From Fallopia convolvulus (taxonomy: Eukaryota > Streptophyta > Magnoliopsida > Caryophyllales > Polygonaceae), in the NCBI GenBank assembly GCA_964016875.1, contig OZ024724.1, positions 27,255,962 through 27,319,961 of the forward strand: DNA of 64,000 nucleotides, written 5' to 3'. Position 1 is the stretch's first letter. Each line of letters starts with the position of its first letter. Shown one piece after another: positions 20,263 through 33,142 of the stretch. The position numbers and the translations under genes are program-made. The notes beneath the pieces are model-generated. The model worked only from the letters and a program-made list of their open reading frames with translations. It ran no database searches and had not been told where the DNA came from.

Positions 20263-23200
20263 ATTTTACTTGTATTGGTTCCCTTTATGTACGTGTGTGT
20301 ATGTAGTTAGCATTAGATGTATGCTATGGACTATGTGTGTTGTGTATGCCTTGACTAAAGGGCATTTAGTGTGTGTATTGATCATGTTAAAAGATCAAGT
20401 GATTGTTTATGTTATGAAATAAATTATGGTTTGATTAAATGTTAATCTTAATGACATGTGTGCAAGAAAGGGACTTAAGTCTAATTCTTGGAATCAACTT
20501 GTAAAGTTTGATTGTTGGTTTCGTTCACTAAGAATGATCCAAACTAGATTACCCTTGAGTCGACCATTCTTTGATTGGTACGACTCATGCTCTATATTAC
20601 CTTCAGGTCTACTAGAGTAATTAGATTACCCTCGGGTCTACTAATGTAAGGGTCTACTAGATTGCCCCCCACGTGAGAGGGCATGCACATGTTGGCCATG
20701 TATGCACTAAAGAACACATAGAAGAGATGGTAAGAGGCTCTTGATAAGATACATGTGGAATTCACTAAGTGATTTCATGAAATTCATGTTTCTTATGAAA
20801 AAAGGGAAACAAGGAAGTCTTGATTGGTTTAGATTAAGACTTGTAGTATAATTGTAAGAGAGCAATGGTTGTATGAGAGTGAGATCTCTCATGGCTAAGT
20901 CAACTAAGTTTGACAAGGCATGAAAAGTGTCAAATGGAAGTTTGATACTTAGACGTGATGAATGAAGTTCATGTCTAGACCGTTTTATCATATGGTTGAA
21001 TCCTAAAGGAATATGACTTGTCTAAATAATAAATATGGTTTGATGTTGACAAAATGAGTGTTAGCATGTTAGTTTGCCTTAAGAAAGACATGGGAATGTC
21101 TAGAGAAATTGCTTTGCAAAGAAGTTTGGGATCGGCGCATAAGGTGGCTAGGGTTTGAACCTAGACACGCCTAGGCTAAGCCATAGGCGCGCCGAGCAGT
21201 GTCGAGACTTGACATCGATCCTCAGAGCGTTGGGCGCTCGGGATAGGATCCCATGGAGCATCCGAGGCACGCCCTAGGAGGGGTCGTTGCCTAGAACCCC
21301 TCGGTGCTTGGCACTAGACGAGGATCGTCGCATGGGGAAGGTGTTGCATCAATCGCAACGCCATGGCCTAAGTCTTGGCACGATCTCGGGATCGAGCACG
21401 ACAAGGCGCGCCGAGTCGAAGCACTCGGAACATGGCAAGGCCAAGGATGCGAGGCAAGGCATGGATCGCACGGACCCGATGTGTCGCGAGCCAAGTACGA
21501 AGCACTCGGCACGCAGCGACGCAATACGAGGTTTGAACCTCGACACGGCCAGCGTGCGCAAGGGCGCGTCGCGGCTGGGTAACGTCGTCACCAAGGCACA
21601 ACCGGGTGTGCAAGGCGCGCCGAGGCTGGTTGAAACCGAGCCTTGGCTTCGACGAAGCGCTCGACGCATGGCGTCGGTGTGCCCACGTTTGGCACAATAG
21701 GCGCGCCTACCACAAGGCAATTGTTTGATTTGTTTAAATCAATGAAACCATGTTTGAAGTCATATTTGGCTTACTTATTTTAGGGTTTAATTTATTTTGT
21801 GATTGAAGTAGGAAAAACTTGGTCTATCACATGTTCCATATGATTGTTTAGATTGCTCATGTTTGTGTCATTGCTTAGGTGGATAGAACTTGTGTGGAAA
21901 TTTGAAAGACTGATTTTGTGACTTTCAAATAAACAAGTTATGGTCTAGGAAAGACTAAGAGGAATTAGATGAATCCTCAGATCCAAGGAAAGTGTCAAGA
22001 GTCATAAAGGCTTGAGATTGACAACTTTGGTTGATTAGTCTTATGGTTGAGAAACCATTGAAAAGATTAATGGAAATAACGACATGGTAGATAAAAGACA
22101 AGTCTTAGCATGTGTGTTAACACTTGTGGATAAGATGATTGTTATATGAGCATGATTCTTCTTCTTTACTTTAATGGAAATTTAAAGAAAGAAGAATTGA
22201 ATCATCTATATGGAAAGATGATGATCCTATGGGAACTTCCAATAAAATGGTGGTTAGGATGAAAGGAACATAAAGTGGACTACTTTGTGTTTGAATGGCC
22301 AAGAGAAAAGTAATGTCATTAGGAAGTCTTTTAAAAGATTCTATATGCTTTGCATGATGTGATATAGAAAGTTTAGTCACTTGTGGTTGATTAGTGTCTA
22401 ATGAATCTATATTGGAATGACATGATTTACTTGGTAGAAACCAAGTTATAAGGTTAAGATGATAAGACCTTGTTCTTCATTGGTTAAATATGAAGATGTC
22501 AATGTATAGAGATGAAGGTGGATTAGATTATTCTAAATCTTTGTCTTGGTAGAAATACATTGAGATGGAATTGAGAATTCCATGATTATACACATGACTG
22601 AGAAACATCTTTGGATTTATGAACACATGGTTATAAGTTGGTTGTGTCATGACTTGGGGACGCTCAAGTGGATATAAAGGTGTGTATATCTTGACATAGG
22701 CCATTTGTCAAAGATATGGTTGATGCTAAAGGCATTGGATGTGTATGAAACTTCCTAGGTTGGAAAGTTTGAAAGCAAATTGGATCACTAAGATTTGGAA
22801 GACCTTTAAGTGCACAATTGGTCATGAATTCCAATCTCGAGTGATGGGTCGGCGTTCTTGGAGTTTCCAAGAGGCAATTTGCGATACTCCAACTTCTAAA
22901 GTTGGAAAGTGACATCTAAGTATGAGGGAACCTTGTAATGAGGCACATGCCATAACTTAGTGTCAATTCGTTTGATTTTTGTTAAGCACATCGAGGTTGT
23001 TGGTTTCTCTCCGAGAAGATCGACATAAATGTTTGTGTTAATTTCAATCGAGGGATGGGGGTAACAATCCTTACAACTCTTAGATTTGGATACCCAATTC
23101 CCCTACATCGAAAGGTGTGGGCTGAATTCAATGTGGAAAGCCAAATTGTGGAGTTGGAGAGCATTCATAATATTTTAGATATTATTATTACCCACCAAGG

Positions 23201-23622
23201 TTTATGCTCTAGGCCACATGAAACCTAGTTTTGAAACGGAGTTTTCATTAATGAGTTTTGGTTGCTTATGTGGAGCATGATAGGAAACTCAACTATGCAT
23301 ATGTGGAAGTATAAAGCTTCTTCCAAGTTAGAGTAATTAAGGATGACTCAACTAATACATATGTGAGAGGATATGGGACGAAAGGGCCTTGTTTACAAAA
23401 GCGTCAAAAGGATAAGATAAGCGTAAGAGACTCATGTGTGAGAGTTACTACGTGTACTTAGACAAGTTGATGTGGTTCAAACCTTAGGAGAACCACGATT
23501 CTTTAGTGCATGAATGTGATGATCACAAGGTGTAAATTCAAGTCTACAGACATTTACACTTATACATAGAGTTTGTTTATTAAACTTTGAGTCTGGATGA
23601 CATGGCTCAAATGGGGGAGGAA
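19687..23622 (+). other. Interior 2 of the composite element, without insert
   Basis: 3936 bases equal to interior 1 minus the Athila-like insert. It holds exon 2 of the LTR-spanning gene, the GGTCTACTA array (three units), the GC-rich island (about 21160-21715) and AT-rich non-coding DNA. It ends with the polypurine tract at 23609-23622. At 22645-22658 it keeps 14 bases that are missing from interior 1 at the insertion point. No gag, protease or pol is present. Confidence 0.85.
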
Positions 23623-25491
23623 TGTTGGTGATTTGTGTCAAGTCATCAAATCCCTAGTAGAGCATGTTGAGGTTTTAGAGTCATATTGGGAATGTCGACA
23701 TGGTGTGTTGACATATATGACTTTCCATGGTTTAATTGTTATCATAAGAACCAATAGATGAATCGCACACCAACACCGAGGCGAGGAACCTCGTATGCAC
23801 CATTGCATAGGCGTCGCTCGGTGCAACGGCGCGGTGCAAGCACGGGGCTCGGCTTGGACCTCGTTTTTGAGGTTCAAGGCTCGGCATTGTGTGGGGCGCG
23901 CCTATGAGTGAACTTGAGGTTCATCTCGAGGCTGCAAGGGCGCGCCTAGGTGGTGCGATGGCACGGTGAAGCTAGGGACACGGTTGCGAGGCTGCGGTGG
24001 AGCTCTCGGCGCGCCTATGGCACTTGTCCGAGGCTTCGAGCATGAATTGTGAGGCTAAGGTATGGTTTTGAGCTTATACATTGTGTCTTATAACTTTGTG
24101 TATGTTTCTAATGTGAATTAGGAAGCTTCTCTAAGCTTGGTAGATGCTTTGAGCAAGAACCAAAGCTTGAGTTTAGCTTGGCACATAGTTAAAGATGCTA
24201 GAAAGAAGTTTGCAAGCTTCATACTAGCTTAGAGTGAACTCTAGGAGCTTCGACAAGCTCAGGACTCATTGTACATGCTTTATAAGAAGCTCATGTAGCT
24301 TGGAACTACCTCATGGAAGCTCAATGTAGCTCACACTAGCTTAAGTTAGCTCAACTAGCTAGAAATTCAGCTCAACCTAGCTCACACTAGCTCACGCCAG
24401 CTCAACTCACTATATGCTAGCTCATGGAGCTAAGGGGTAGTGACACTCCTAGGTGACCTATCTTGGCACCTAGCTATGCTATCTAGGTGGTGGGGCTGGT
24501 GGGCCGGCCCAAGGGGCGCGCCTGGTGGGCTGGTGGGCCGCACATGCACGCGCATGGCATGGGCTGTTGGCCTTGCCATTTGGGCCGTGTGCATGGGCCT
24601 TTTGGATTGGATTTTTGGACTCTTTGATGGGCCTCTCCTTTGCTGAATTGGATAAGCATTTGGAGTCCAAGGGGGGAAGTATCTAGACGCCCCAAATGAT
24701 GACAAGGAGAGAGGGAAGGGAAGTTATAACAAACTCCCTAAAATTGCTCTCATCCACTCATTTGTGTAACCGCTTGTAACCGCCATTCAAGGTAGTTATT
24801 GGACAGTTTATGGACGACTATATAAGGGCAAATTGTCGGCCATTTGATGGTAAGAAAGAGACAAGAAAATCAGTCCATTGTCCAACACAAAATCGGTGAG
24901 AAAAACACAAGTAGTCGAGTTAGACTAGGCGGTGTTTTGAGTGGATTTTCACGAGTGTTTCAAGCACGAACGTGGGCATCATGGATAGATCTTCAAGCAT
25001 GAAGAAAGAACCTCAAGAGACGCTGGATGGGAAGTACGTTCAAGTGAAGGACGAACCCCAAACGTCCATCGAAGACGACTTCGTTCAAGTGAAGAGCAAA
25101 GAGGAATCGATGGACTCGAACAAGGTACGCTTGTCTTCAATGGTTGTGTCTTGCCAACACTCCATTGGTTTATTAATTACGTTTTATCCCACAACGGTAT
25201 TGCACAACCCTTGGCATGGAATAGGGGCAATATACGTTGAAGGAAAGCGGGATCTCATCCCGTGACTCGTAGTGTTATATCCAAGTCGAATTACTTAACA
25301 AGAATAAGGGGTCGATGGTGATTGCCTTCGTGGCCTACACCCACGAGACTACCCTTCAATGGGTCTACTCGTCATGCCTTGATTATCCATTGGATCTACA
25401 AGGATCGACTTGCGTTCAACAAGATAAAGCAAACACATTAAAACGATTGCATGCAAACCCTATTTGGTTAGACAACCACGAAAAACCAACA
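23623..25491 (+). repeat. LTR 3 of the composite element
   Basis: 1869 bases, ending CCAACA followed by the right target-site copy. It lacks about 24 bases near 23800 that the other two LTRs have. TATA box at 24819-24826 and an exon-1 frame at 24981-25124 with donor GT at 25125. Confidence 0.9.
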
Positions 25492-25496
25492 ACCAA
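25492..25496 (+). repeat. Target-site duplication ACCAA, right copy
   Basis: Matches 3154-3158 and closes the insertion site of the three-LTR element. Confidence 0.9.
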
Positions 25497-27475
25497 TACT
25501 TTGAACAAACAGGATCTCCTAAACATATTAACGATAATTTTAATAATGCGAATGCTTGGAGAATTTAAAAAGAATTACTACGACAAAGACCGATTTAGAA
25601 CCAAGTTAACTCTACTAACACCCTTCCGTCCCACTGTCAACGATTTTTACTAACCACATACTAGTCAATCCCCACCACCAACTACCTTTATAAACTAAAA
25701 CCCGAACCCACTTCTCTGTTCTAACTAACTAATCAAATCTTGACTTAGTCTAGCTATTAGCTCACTAGATAAAGATTACTTTATTAGCTGACAAGATTTG
25801 ATATCTAAAACTTTTTGTTTATTATTCAAAGCTACCTATTTACAAAAACCTATTATAACCTAAACACCGCCACTATACTAGCTAATTAAAAACCCACTTT
25901 TGATAGACCACAAGTATAATTATATATTATACCTTCCAACTTAATTAAGTTACCAAACTCAACTAAACCTAAAACAAAAACTAACCCTGCAACAACCAAC
26001 CCCCCTCCCCCCACTAATTAATTACTATATACATATTAATTAACGTATATATATGGGGACAAATTTACCATTAAGCCATAGTTGTTGAGCTTCCATGACG
26101 CAATGAACTCGAAGAAGACCGACGTCGAGGTTCACCCGAAATCAGCTGTATACGAACACTTGAGGTTGAAACGAAACTCAAAAGAAAAGGGAAGGAACAA
26201 TTACAACCCGAAGGCATGAATTAGGCTTTTAGATTGAAGGTTCGAACCCATACGAAACCCTAAGGCATACGAGGAACACACCTGACTCGAATCAGACTCG
26301 CGGGTTGAGTTCCGGCTGACAAGAGCAGACGGTGAACAACCATCGTCGGGGCCCCCCGAAAACGGCAAATCTAGTTTGCTCACTTTCCAACGGGATCGAA
26401 GCAACAATGACTGGAGGCGGTGTGATCGATGATTGGTGTGAGGTAGCGAAATCGGTCTTGGCCGGCTCGAATCTTTGACTAAGTCAGAACGACGACACTC
26501 GGTTAGGGTCAAGAATTTTATAGAAGTCGTCGTTGGAAGGTGCATTTCATTCACACAATCGGTTCAAACCAAAAGGATAGTTCCCTTCTTCCTCTTCGGT
26601 GGACAACACCATTGGACTGGTTCAGAACCGGTGGTATCGAACAAAACGGAGTGACGAAGACAATGATCTCCGGCGGACAAGGCTGAGCGAGCGACGGAAC
26701 CGCACCGGACTCGAGTTCTTTTCAGCGGCGAGAGGCGAATGAGGAGAAGAACGGAAAGGAAAAGTGAGTCGCGGATGGTGAGCTTTACCGGCGGTGGATG
26801 TGTCACGATCGGTCGTCACGTCCCTCTCTCGCTCTCTGTGTAACGACTAACAAGGAAGGAGGCGGTAGAGATTGCCGCTCTTAATGGTATGTTTGGATGG
26901 TGGGATTTGATGGAGATTTTAGGGAGGGAAATGGTGGGAATCATTTTTCTATTGTTTGGTTGTAATTTTATGTGAGAATTGATAGGATTTCATGAGAAAA
27001 TTTAGAGTGAAATGATGGGAAATTGAATCCTACCAAATTGATGGAATTTGATGGGAAACTAGAGATACATGTTTCAAATAAGAAAAAATAAAATAAAATT
27101 TTACCCATATTTTCTCATCAAAACCCACCTCTAGCCAAACAAACAAATCATTAAAATCCCCTACAATCTCACCTTTTATTTTCTTATCATTTCCCTTCCC
27201 ATATTTTCCCACCCTTTCTTTTCTCATCAATTCTCAATTGCCAAACAGGCTGTTAGGGTTATCTCATGAGGAGGAGCGAGCAATAAAGGTAGATGACAAG
27301 GTTTGGGCCTAGAAATTGGGCCGGCTCAACTAGGCTTTTGAGCCCGACGTCAACAAGGAAAGAACTACGTGGAATTGGGCCTCTTGGTCCAAATTAATTA
27401 GATAGAACAATTGGTTAGGGAGAGGAAATCGCATAAAAGAACTAGCCTTGGACTTTTCGAGACTCGGGTATTACA
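25497..27475 (-). mobile_element. E5: Tekay-type LTR, right piece
   Basis: Continuation of the LTR begun at 2205-3153. It ends CGGGTATTACA at 27475, which on the minus strand is the TGTAATACC start of an LTR. No polypurine tract or primer site follows, so it looks like a solo or truncated LTR. The GC-richer part at 26090-26870 is typical of the U3/promoter part of this family. A MITE sits at 26884-27252. Confidence 0.7.
26884..27252. mobile_element. MITE-like foldback element
   Basis: 369 bases flanked by TTA (26881-26883 and 27253-27255). The ends are imperfect inverted repeats around TGTTTGG / CCAAACA. The left half is purine-rich (GGGAGGGAAATGG), and the right half reads as its rough complement. 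A TTA duplication with such ends suits the PIF/Harbinger (Tourist) group. It has no coding capacity. Confidence 0.55.
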
Positions 27476-28080
27476 GAATCCGTCAATAACTTGTGCTTCA
27501 CTTGGCTTATCTTGCTATTCTTGAATTTGAACACAAAAGAAACACCCAAAGATTTCCAACTTTATCCAGATACTACCCAAGTACAAACTAAAACACGCCC
27601 TTCAAAATTCCTCCCCGTAGTTAACACCTATCTTCGATCACTACCTCACACCCCAATGGAATACATGGTCTCAAACTCCCCTAATCCACCTGTCACTCAC
27701 CGCCAGCACTGCCATAAGCATCCAACCCAAGCACTAGGGGAAAGAATAAACAACACCCTCTACGACCCCCTCCTCCTCTTCCTCCATCGCTTTGACTCCC
27801 ACGTTTTTTGTGATGTGCTCCACATCAAACATATATAACATTGTCTTGACCGATACATCAACCTGAAGTTTCTCTGACCATGCAATGCACTGCAAGCACA
27901 TCCTCTTCATCGTCATCCACATCCTTGGGGTCCCTCCAAACAACCCTCCCACCACCACCACACCCTTCACCCCTGCTATATCTCCTACCTCTTTGCCACC
28001 GCCACCTCCCCAAAGTCCCTTTCCTATCTCGCCCTCCTCCGCCTCTTCCACGAGATATTCTTTAGAGAAGAAACCCGGAT
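27476..28080 (+). other. Possible host-gene remnant upstream of the RING-like segment
   Basis: Not similar to any other part of the window. It contains a Pro/Ser/Thr-rich frame (about 27885-28088, +) and a Gly/Glu-rich frame on the other strand (27734-28132). Neither is recognised. It is probably the degraded or intronic 5' part of the gene whose Cys-rich end follows. Confidence 0.3.
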
Positions 28081-28279
28081 TAGTTTGAATGTAGGACATG
28101 TAGCCAACACGTGGAGGTGGACGAGGTCGCACGCTGCCCGGTTTGTTTGGAGGAGATGGGTGGGAGGGAGAGATTGGTGGAGTGTCAAAGGTGTCAGAAC
28201 CTGAATCATGAGGAATGTTTGATAAAGTGGAAGAGGAGCCTCAGGCGGTGGTGGGCGAACTGCATCGTGTGTCTGGTGT
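28081..28279 (+). pseudogene. RING-like Cys/His domain, cut by an LTR
   Basis: Between a TAG at 28081 and the LTR start at 28280 the plus strand encodes about 66 residues with nine Cys. The spacing is CPVC-x12-CQRC-x4-H-x2-C-x14-CIVC, a C4HC3-type RING pattern. E3 ubiquitin ligases use such domains to bind E2 enzymes. A further C-x2-C precedes it. The frame runs into the LTR four codons after the last Cys pair. It is likely a piece of a host ubiquitin-ligase-type gene disrupted by E2. The rest of the gene is not visible, and the match rests on Cys spacing alone. Confidence 0.45.
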
Positions 28280-28440
28280 TGTAATACTCGAGTATTCTTT
28301 TCGGTTAGAGTTTCACCACCTAGTCAATTTTCTATATTAATGAAAGACTACTTTTATTATATTACTAGAGTTTGACCCAATACTTTTGATAAAAATATTA
28401 TGGATCACTAGTTCTATCCCGTGCTATATGTATACGTAAA

Positions 28441-28448
28441 CATACATG

Positions 28449-28482
<34 letters not shown>

Positions 28483-28535
28483 TGTATACATATACATTGT
28501 TATATATATTACACATTTCTCAACTTACTAATGTA

Positions 28536-28575
<40 letters not shown>

Positions 28576-28577
28576 TT
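28441..28577. repeat. ATACAT and TA microsatellites
   Basis: An ATACAT-type array is at 28441-28498 and a TA array at about 28535-28577, both inside the E2 LTR. Confidence 0.85.
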
Positions 28578-29124
28578 ATGTATGCGTGAGCTTAGGAAAG
28601 GAATTCGTCGCCATCATCTTTTATTACTTTCAAGTTTCCCGTTTCTTTTTTATCTCTCTTTCTTTCCTCTTGGTTACTTAATTTCTTCTCTCTTGGCCTT
28701 TCCAGGCTTCGCACCGCCACATACATCACTGGCCACCTCTCCATCCCATCGTCCACTGACGATGCCGTCTTTTGCTGCTACCAAGCCACCATCGAGCTAC
28801 CCTTAAGCTCCACAAGCAAGGTCAAATTCTTTAGCCTAAAACTTGGTCCGATCGTCATTAATCATTGCCATTGGTGAGTGATTTCTATCCCTAAGATTGT
28901 CCTAGCTAATATTAACTTGATTCAGGATTTGGGATCAGGCTATCTTAGGCTTGTTATTAAGTGTTGACTTTGAGAGTTTTTTATTACTAGCTATGGATCA
29001 GTTTATAGTATGTTAGTCCTTTCCTTTTGTAAGAATAGAGTTATTAGGGTTTTTACTAAAAAATATGTATTAAGGTTTAACCTGGAATTTGAAGAGGATT
29101 TTTAATTTGGACTAGGAGACATAC

Positions 29125-29140
29125 CCGTGCATATGCACGG
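29125..29140. repeat. Perfect 16-base palindrome
   Basis: CCGTGCATATGCACGG is its own reverse complement, in an AT-rich setting within the E2 LTR. Confidence 0.8.
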
Positions 29141-29249
29141 TGCAAATTTTTTGCATGTGTATTTTTTTGCAAACGATCTTTTTAAAAATGATTATCAAAA
29201 TTGTTCTTTATAAATTTTCATTGCACATGACATAAACGCATTTATTATT

Positions 29250-29605
29250 TGGGTATATATATATATCACTATAAAATGTTGGTTGCTAATATATCCCCTA
29301 AATTAATATTTGTAACTAAATTTGTTTCATAAATATATATATATATATATATATATCACTATAAAGTGTTGGTTGCTAATATATCCCCTAAATTAACATT
29401 TGTAACTAAATTTGTTTCATAAATATAAATATATATATATATCACTATAAAGTGTTGGTTGCTAATATATCCCCTAAATTAATATTTGTGACTAAATTAG
29501 TTTCATAAAAATATATATATGTATATATCACTATAAAATGTTGGTTGCTAATATATCTCCTAAACTAATATTTGTAACTAAATTTGTCTCATAAAAACTA
29601 TGTAA
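29250..29605. repeat. Tandem array, four units of 86-90 bases
   Basis: TCACTATAAA followed by TGTTGGTTGCTAAT recurs at 29266, 29356, 29442 and 29528. The units are joined by TA-rich stretches and differ by a few bases. Confidence 0.9.
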
Positions 29606-30392
29606 CTGTTTTCTAATTAAAATTATATTTAATTAGTTATATAAATTTTTAGACCCACAATTATCTAACGATTATGGTGAAGAGTCTTAACCGATGGATT
29701 GCAAAACCGTTTGGAAAATAATTTAATAATAAACAATGATGACCATAGTGTAGACAAGCCTATGGGTATTTGTAAATTAATTATAACCTTTTTTGTGTAG
29801 TTTTGGATCAATTTTATAGTAACTACGCGATTACGTTATGATCTTCATAAATTTTTATTGCATATGATTGGACAATTTTTTTTATATTCCCATTTATACT
29901 TGCATGACAATTTTCTTAATGTATTCTTTTTTCGCTAATCTATTAATTTTTCTGGCTATTTTTGTTAATAGCGTGGAGTATGTACATAACTTTATTAAAG
30001 AGTAATATAATGGAATTTTGTTGAAAAAAGAATATACCAAAAATAAAAATTAGAGAACCTTTTTCGAGAAAGACTCCTTGAGAATCTACAACTCAAATAA
30101 AACCGCAAATATTACAATGGTCATAAGTAGGAGCGGGAATGAAAAAAAATAATAAGGAATTTACAATTCTTAGATTTTTCATCATATTATAAAAAGGTAG
30201 AAAACAGTCTATAAGTAGATAATTTTAAAAGATGACCATATTTTACCTCTTCAATAATTGAAGAAGGAGAACTCAATTGAGTGCTTTAGCCATTGAACAC
30301 GATTTTCTAGATACAAATAAAAGATCGATAATATTCTTGATATTTAAGATACACTGCAATGACCAAAAAAAAGATTTAAGATACACTATTTA

Positions 30393-33008
30393 TGTAACAC
30401 CACGACTTTCGCCGGGGCGCCACTCGATGGTAGAGCATGTCTGGGACTACTCAGGTTGGTTTCACAACAAGTTCGCCAGAATCTTGCAACTCGGGCACGA
30501 CGAGAAACAAATAAAACTTTCAACCTTTATTTTAAATTGAATGTATAAAACATGAAAGTATTCTCGACATCATAACAAAAGATATCAATCAGACCATTCT
30601 GTAATCTCAAACTATCCTAAATTAGTTCTATCCAACTAGTAACAAAACAATTCACAGACAACTTTTAGTACATCAATAACTAGATCCCAACAGCCCGACC
30701 TAATGACACGTCGCCAACATCCCCTTCACCACTATGTAGAAAATTCATCACGATTCTTGAAAAGTACCTGAAACTGTAAAAAAAATCCCCGAAGGGTCAG
30801 CTACAATTCTAATTCAAGCTAGAAAGTGTGAGATGCATATAGAACGTTTGAAAAACCACACATAACCCTAGCAATCAATTTTCACACAGAAGTCAATAAT
30901 TATCATTCATACCAATTCAACACTTAACGTGAAATAGTCACACAGACACCCATACACACAGACACACAATCAGACAGACACACGGATACACACACACAAA
31001 TACACACATACAAACCACATCACAATTAACATCACATAAAAATACAACAATACCGCAATAGTAAAATTAATACAGATAGCATCAATAATAGTAACAAGGA
31101 TAACATTAATATTCATAAAGATCTCCCCAACATATATAACCACAAAATACATTACGTTAAACAAAACCCATTAACACGAGACCATTCAAGCCAAAACCGT
31201 CCAATAATATAGCAATCAAAACAAATCCTCCTCAAATCCAAAGGGCACCCTCCGGCCTCTCATCCATGGCGCACGGTCAGGGCGCACCATATACACGTGC
31301 CCATTTCCCCTATTCACCCTTCTTTCCCCGACTAAACCTCTACTAGACCGTTCGCCAATACATTTTATTTATTTTTAGAAGGGGGTCCCTTCCAGCCGCA
31401 TGATCATGCCCACGGGCCTCTTCATCCTCAGCGTACCCGCACCCATGACCATACCGGTGGAACCCAATGCACGCATAACGAATAATGTTTAAAAATGATT
31501 TTTCATAATTTCAAATATATATACAACAAGTAATATAGAATCATTCCAAAATGAGGTTTGCACATTCAATTCAATCTTTTAACACACAACGGTCTCAAGC
31601 AAAGCAAGTCGATAAACCATTAACCTCGAAAGACAAAAACAAACACGCAGCGGAAGAAAATAGGCTTGAACAAGTCACAATCACAATAACAAGCACAACC
31701 ACAATTTCAATTCGAACGCATTCACAATTTGCAGATGTTGTCACCATTACAATTATGATTACAAGCACACTCATAGTTACAAACAGAATTACAATCACAA
31801 TCAAACTTAAAACCACCAACCGAATCACAATCACAGTTATAGCTACACCCACAATTACAAATACAATTACAGCTTCAACACCAGTAAACACACAAACACA
31901 AACACAAACACAAACACATTTACATTTACAAAGACAATTACAATTACATGTTTCAATCGGAATTACAATATAGTTACAAACACAATTTTCAAATATGAGT
32001 ACAACACAACTTTCAAATACAATTACAACATTCACAAGCATAGAGAGAAAAATTTTATTTTAAAAGAATTAATATGCAGAGGGACTAGTTCCCAAAACCA
32101 ATTCCACATACATGGCACTCAATCTAACAAGAATTGAATTAAGCCGAGCAAGTCGAAGAACGATTACCTGGAAAACGAATTCTCACAGAAGGCAGATAAC
32201 TTTAGCAACCCGAGCAATGAAAATCCAAACAAAAAAAATCTGACCCGACGTGGGAAAGGCAGAACCTAGCGCCGCTGATCCGATTTGGCGGCTTGAGAGT
32301 CGATCGACCAACATTTGGCGTGGACCACTAGAATGTGAATCTAGTGAGGAATGACGACAGAAACTGAAGCATAACCCCTCGGAACTTGTCGAGTTCGGTT
32401 CCACGCGCGACAACCCTGGAGTGGAGTGACCCGGTGATCTTGTGGGGGCTCTAGGTGAAGTCCGATTGAAGCGTCGAACCGGTGGTTAGTTGCGATTGGA
32501 CTGGATGGCGACGAGCTAAACGACTGCTCAGCTTCCTCGAACCGCTTTGGGACGGGCGACCGGTGACGTGACTAGCAGCACCCAGACGGAACATGGCCGA
32601 CGATGCGCGAAATCGTGGAATGAGGGAGCTGAATCTGCCGTTCGATTGGACCCGGCGGCTAGATAGAAGGCCCGATTCATGGCGAGATCGGTGACAAGAG
32701 GCGAGAATGGTGGAAGGCGACGGGCTGGCGAGCGCCCTCACTCTCCCTCTCCCCTCTCCTGTGTGCGGCGCAACCAGGAAGAGGAAAAACAAAAGAGGGT
32801 AGGGTTTGGGTCGCGTGAGAGAAAAGGAGGAGATAGGAGGTTGGATCGGCTACATTTTTGGGCCCCTTTTGGGCTTCTCGGCCCACATAAACAAGGAAGA
32901 AGGAAATCCTTGTCGGGCTCTAGGCCTAATAATAAATAAAATAAAATAAAAATAAATAAGAATTGGAACGAGAATCAAGTATCGAGTTTTCAGAGATCGG
33001 GTATTACA
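30393..33008 (-). mobile_element. R1: solo LTR, Tekay type
   Basis: 2616 bases reading TGTAACACC ... GGTATTACA on the plus strand (LTR on the minus strand), flanked by ATTTA at 30388-30392 and 33009-33013. There is no interior, primer site or polypurine tract, so it arose by LTR-LTR recombination. It contains the conserved LTR block (31240-31470) and the CA-rich hexamer tract (31675-32035). It is inserted in the E2 LTR region. Confidence 0.9.
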
Positions 33009-33142
33009 ATTTAATATACAATTGATAAGAGAATAAAAAACAATGATAATAAAGGAATAAAAATTAAGAATGCATACCTTATGAATGTTTGCATAAGTGA
33101 CTTGACTAAACAGGTATAACTAATCTTGAAGATGCCTCCTTC
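33009..33142 (+). other. E2 LTR region, short middle piece
   Basis: 134 bases of AT-rich DNA between the solo LTR and element E1m. It begins with the second ATTTA and ends with the first CCTTC. Confidence 0.6.

Larger units (their letters stand above)
3159..25491 (+). mobile_element. Three-LTR composite of a non-autonomous LTR retrotransposon
   Basis: The order is LTR-interior-LTR-interior-LTR with one flanking duplication (ACCAA). All LTRs begin TGTTGG and end CCAACA, a perfect 6-base terminal inverted repeat. A polypurine tract, AAATGGGGGAGGAA, stands before the second and third LTRs. Neither interior encodes reverse transcriptase or integrase. Without the Athila-like insert the interior is 3.9 kb, which fits a LARD-type element mobilised in trans. 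Two tandem copies sharing a middle LTR are best explained by recombination between LTRs of two copies of the family. Confidence 0.9.
28280..30392 (+). mobile_element. E2: Tekay-type 5' LTR, first piece
   Basis: Starts TGTAATACTCG. Its first 120 bases match the 3' LTR start of the same element at 47098. It is AT-rich and holds microsatellites and an 86-90-base tandem array. It is interrupted at 30392 by a solo LTR. If everything up to the primer site at 42744 is LTR apart from the two insertions, this LTR is about 3.5 kb, but its 3' end is not clear. Confidence 0.6.

Noticed and set aside
27734..28132. 132-codon Gly/Glu-rich minus-strand frame
   Set aside because: Low-complexity composition; the plus strand just beyond carries the better supported Cys/His pattern.
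28582..28806. 74-codon plus-strand frame with a hydrophobic start
   Set aside because: Pyrimidine-rich LTR sequence inside E2; resembles the TCTTTTTCTC-rich LTR starts of E3 and has no homologue in the window that would support coding.
29250..29605. Evenly spaced repeats resembling a CRISPR array
   Set aside because: Whole units repeat without variable spacers, the setting is a plant LTR, and there are no cas-like genes; it is a simple tandem array.
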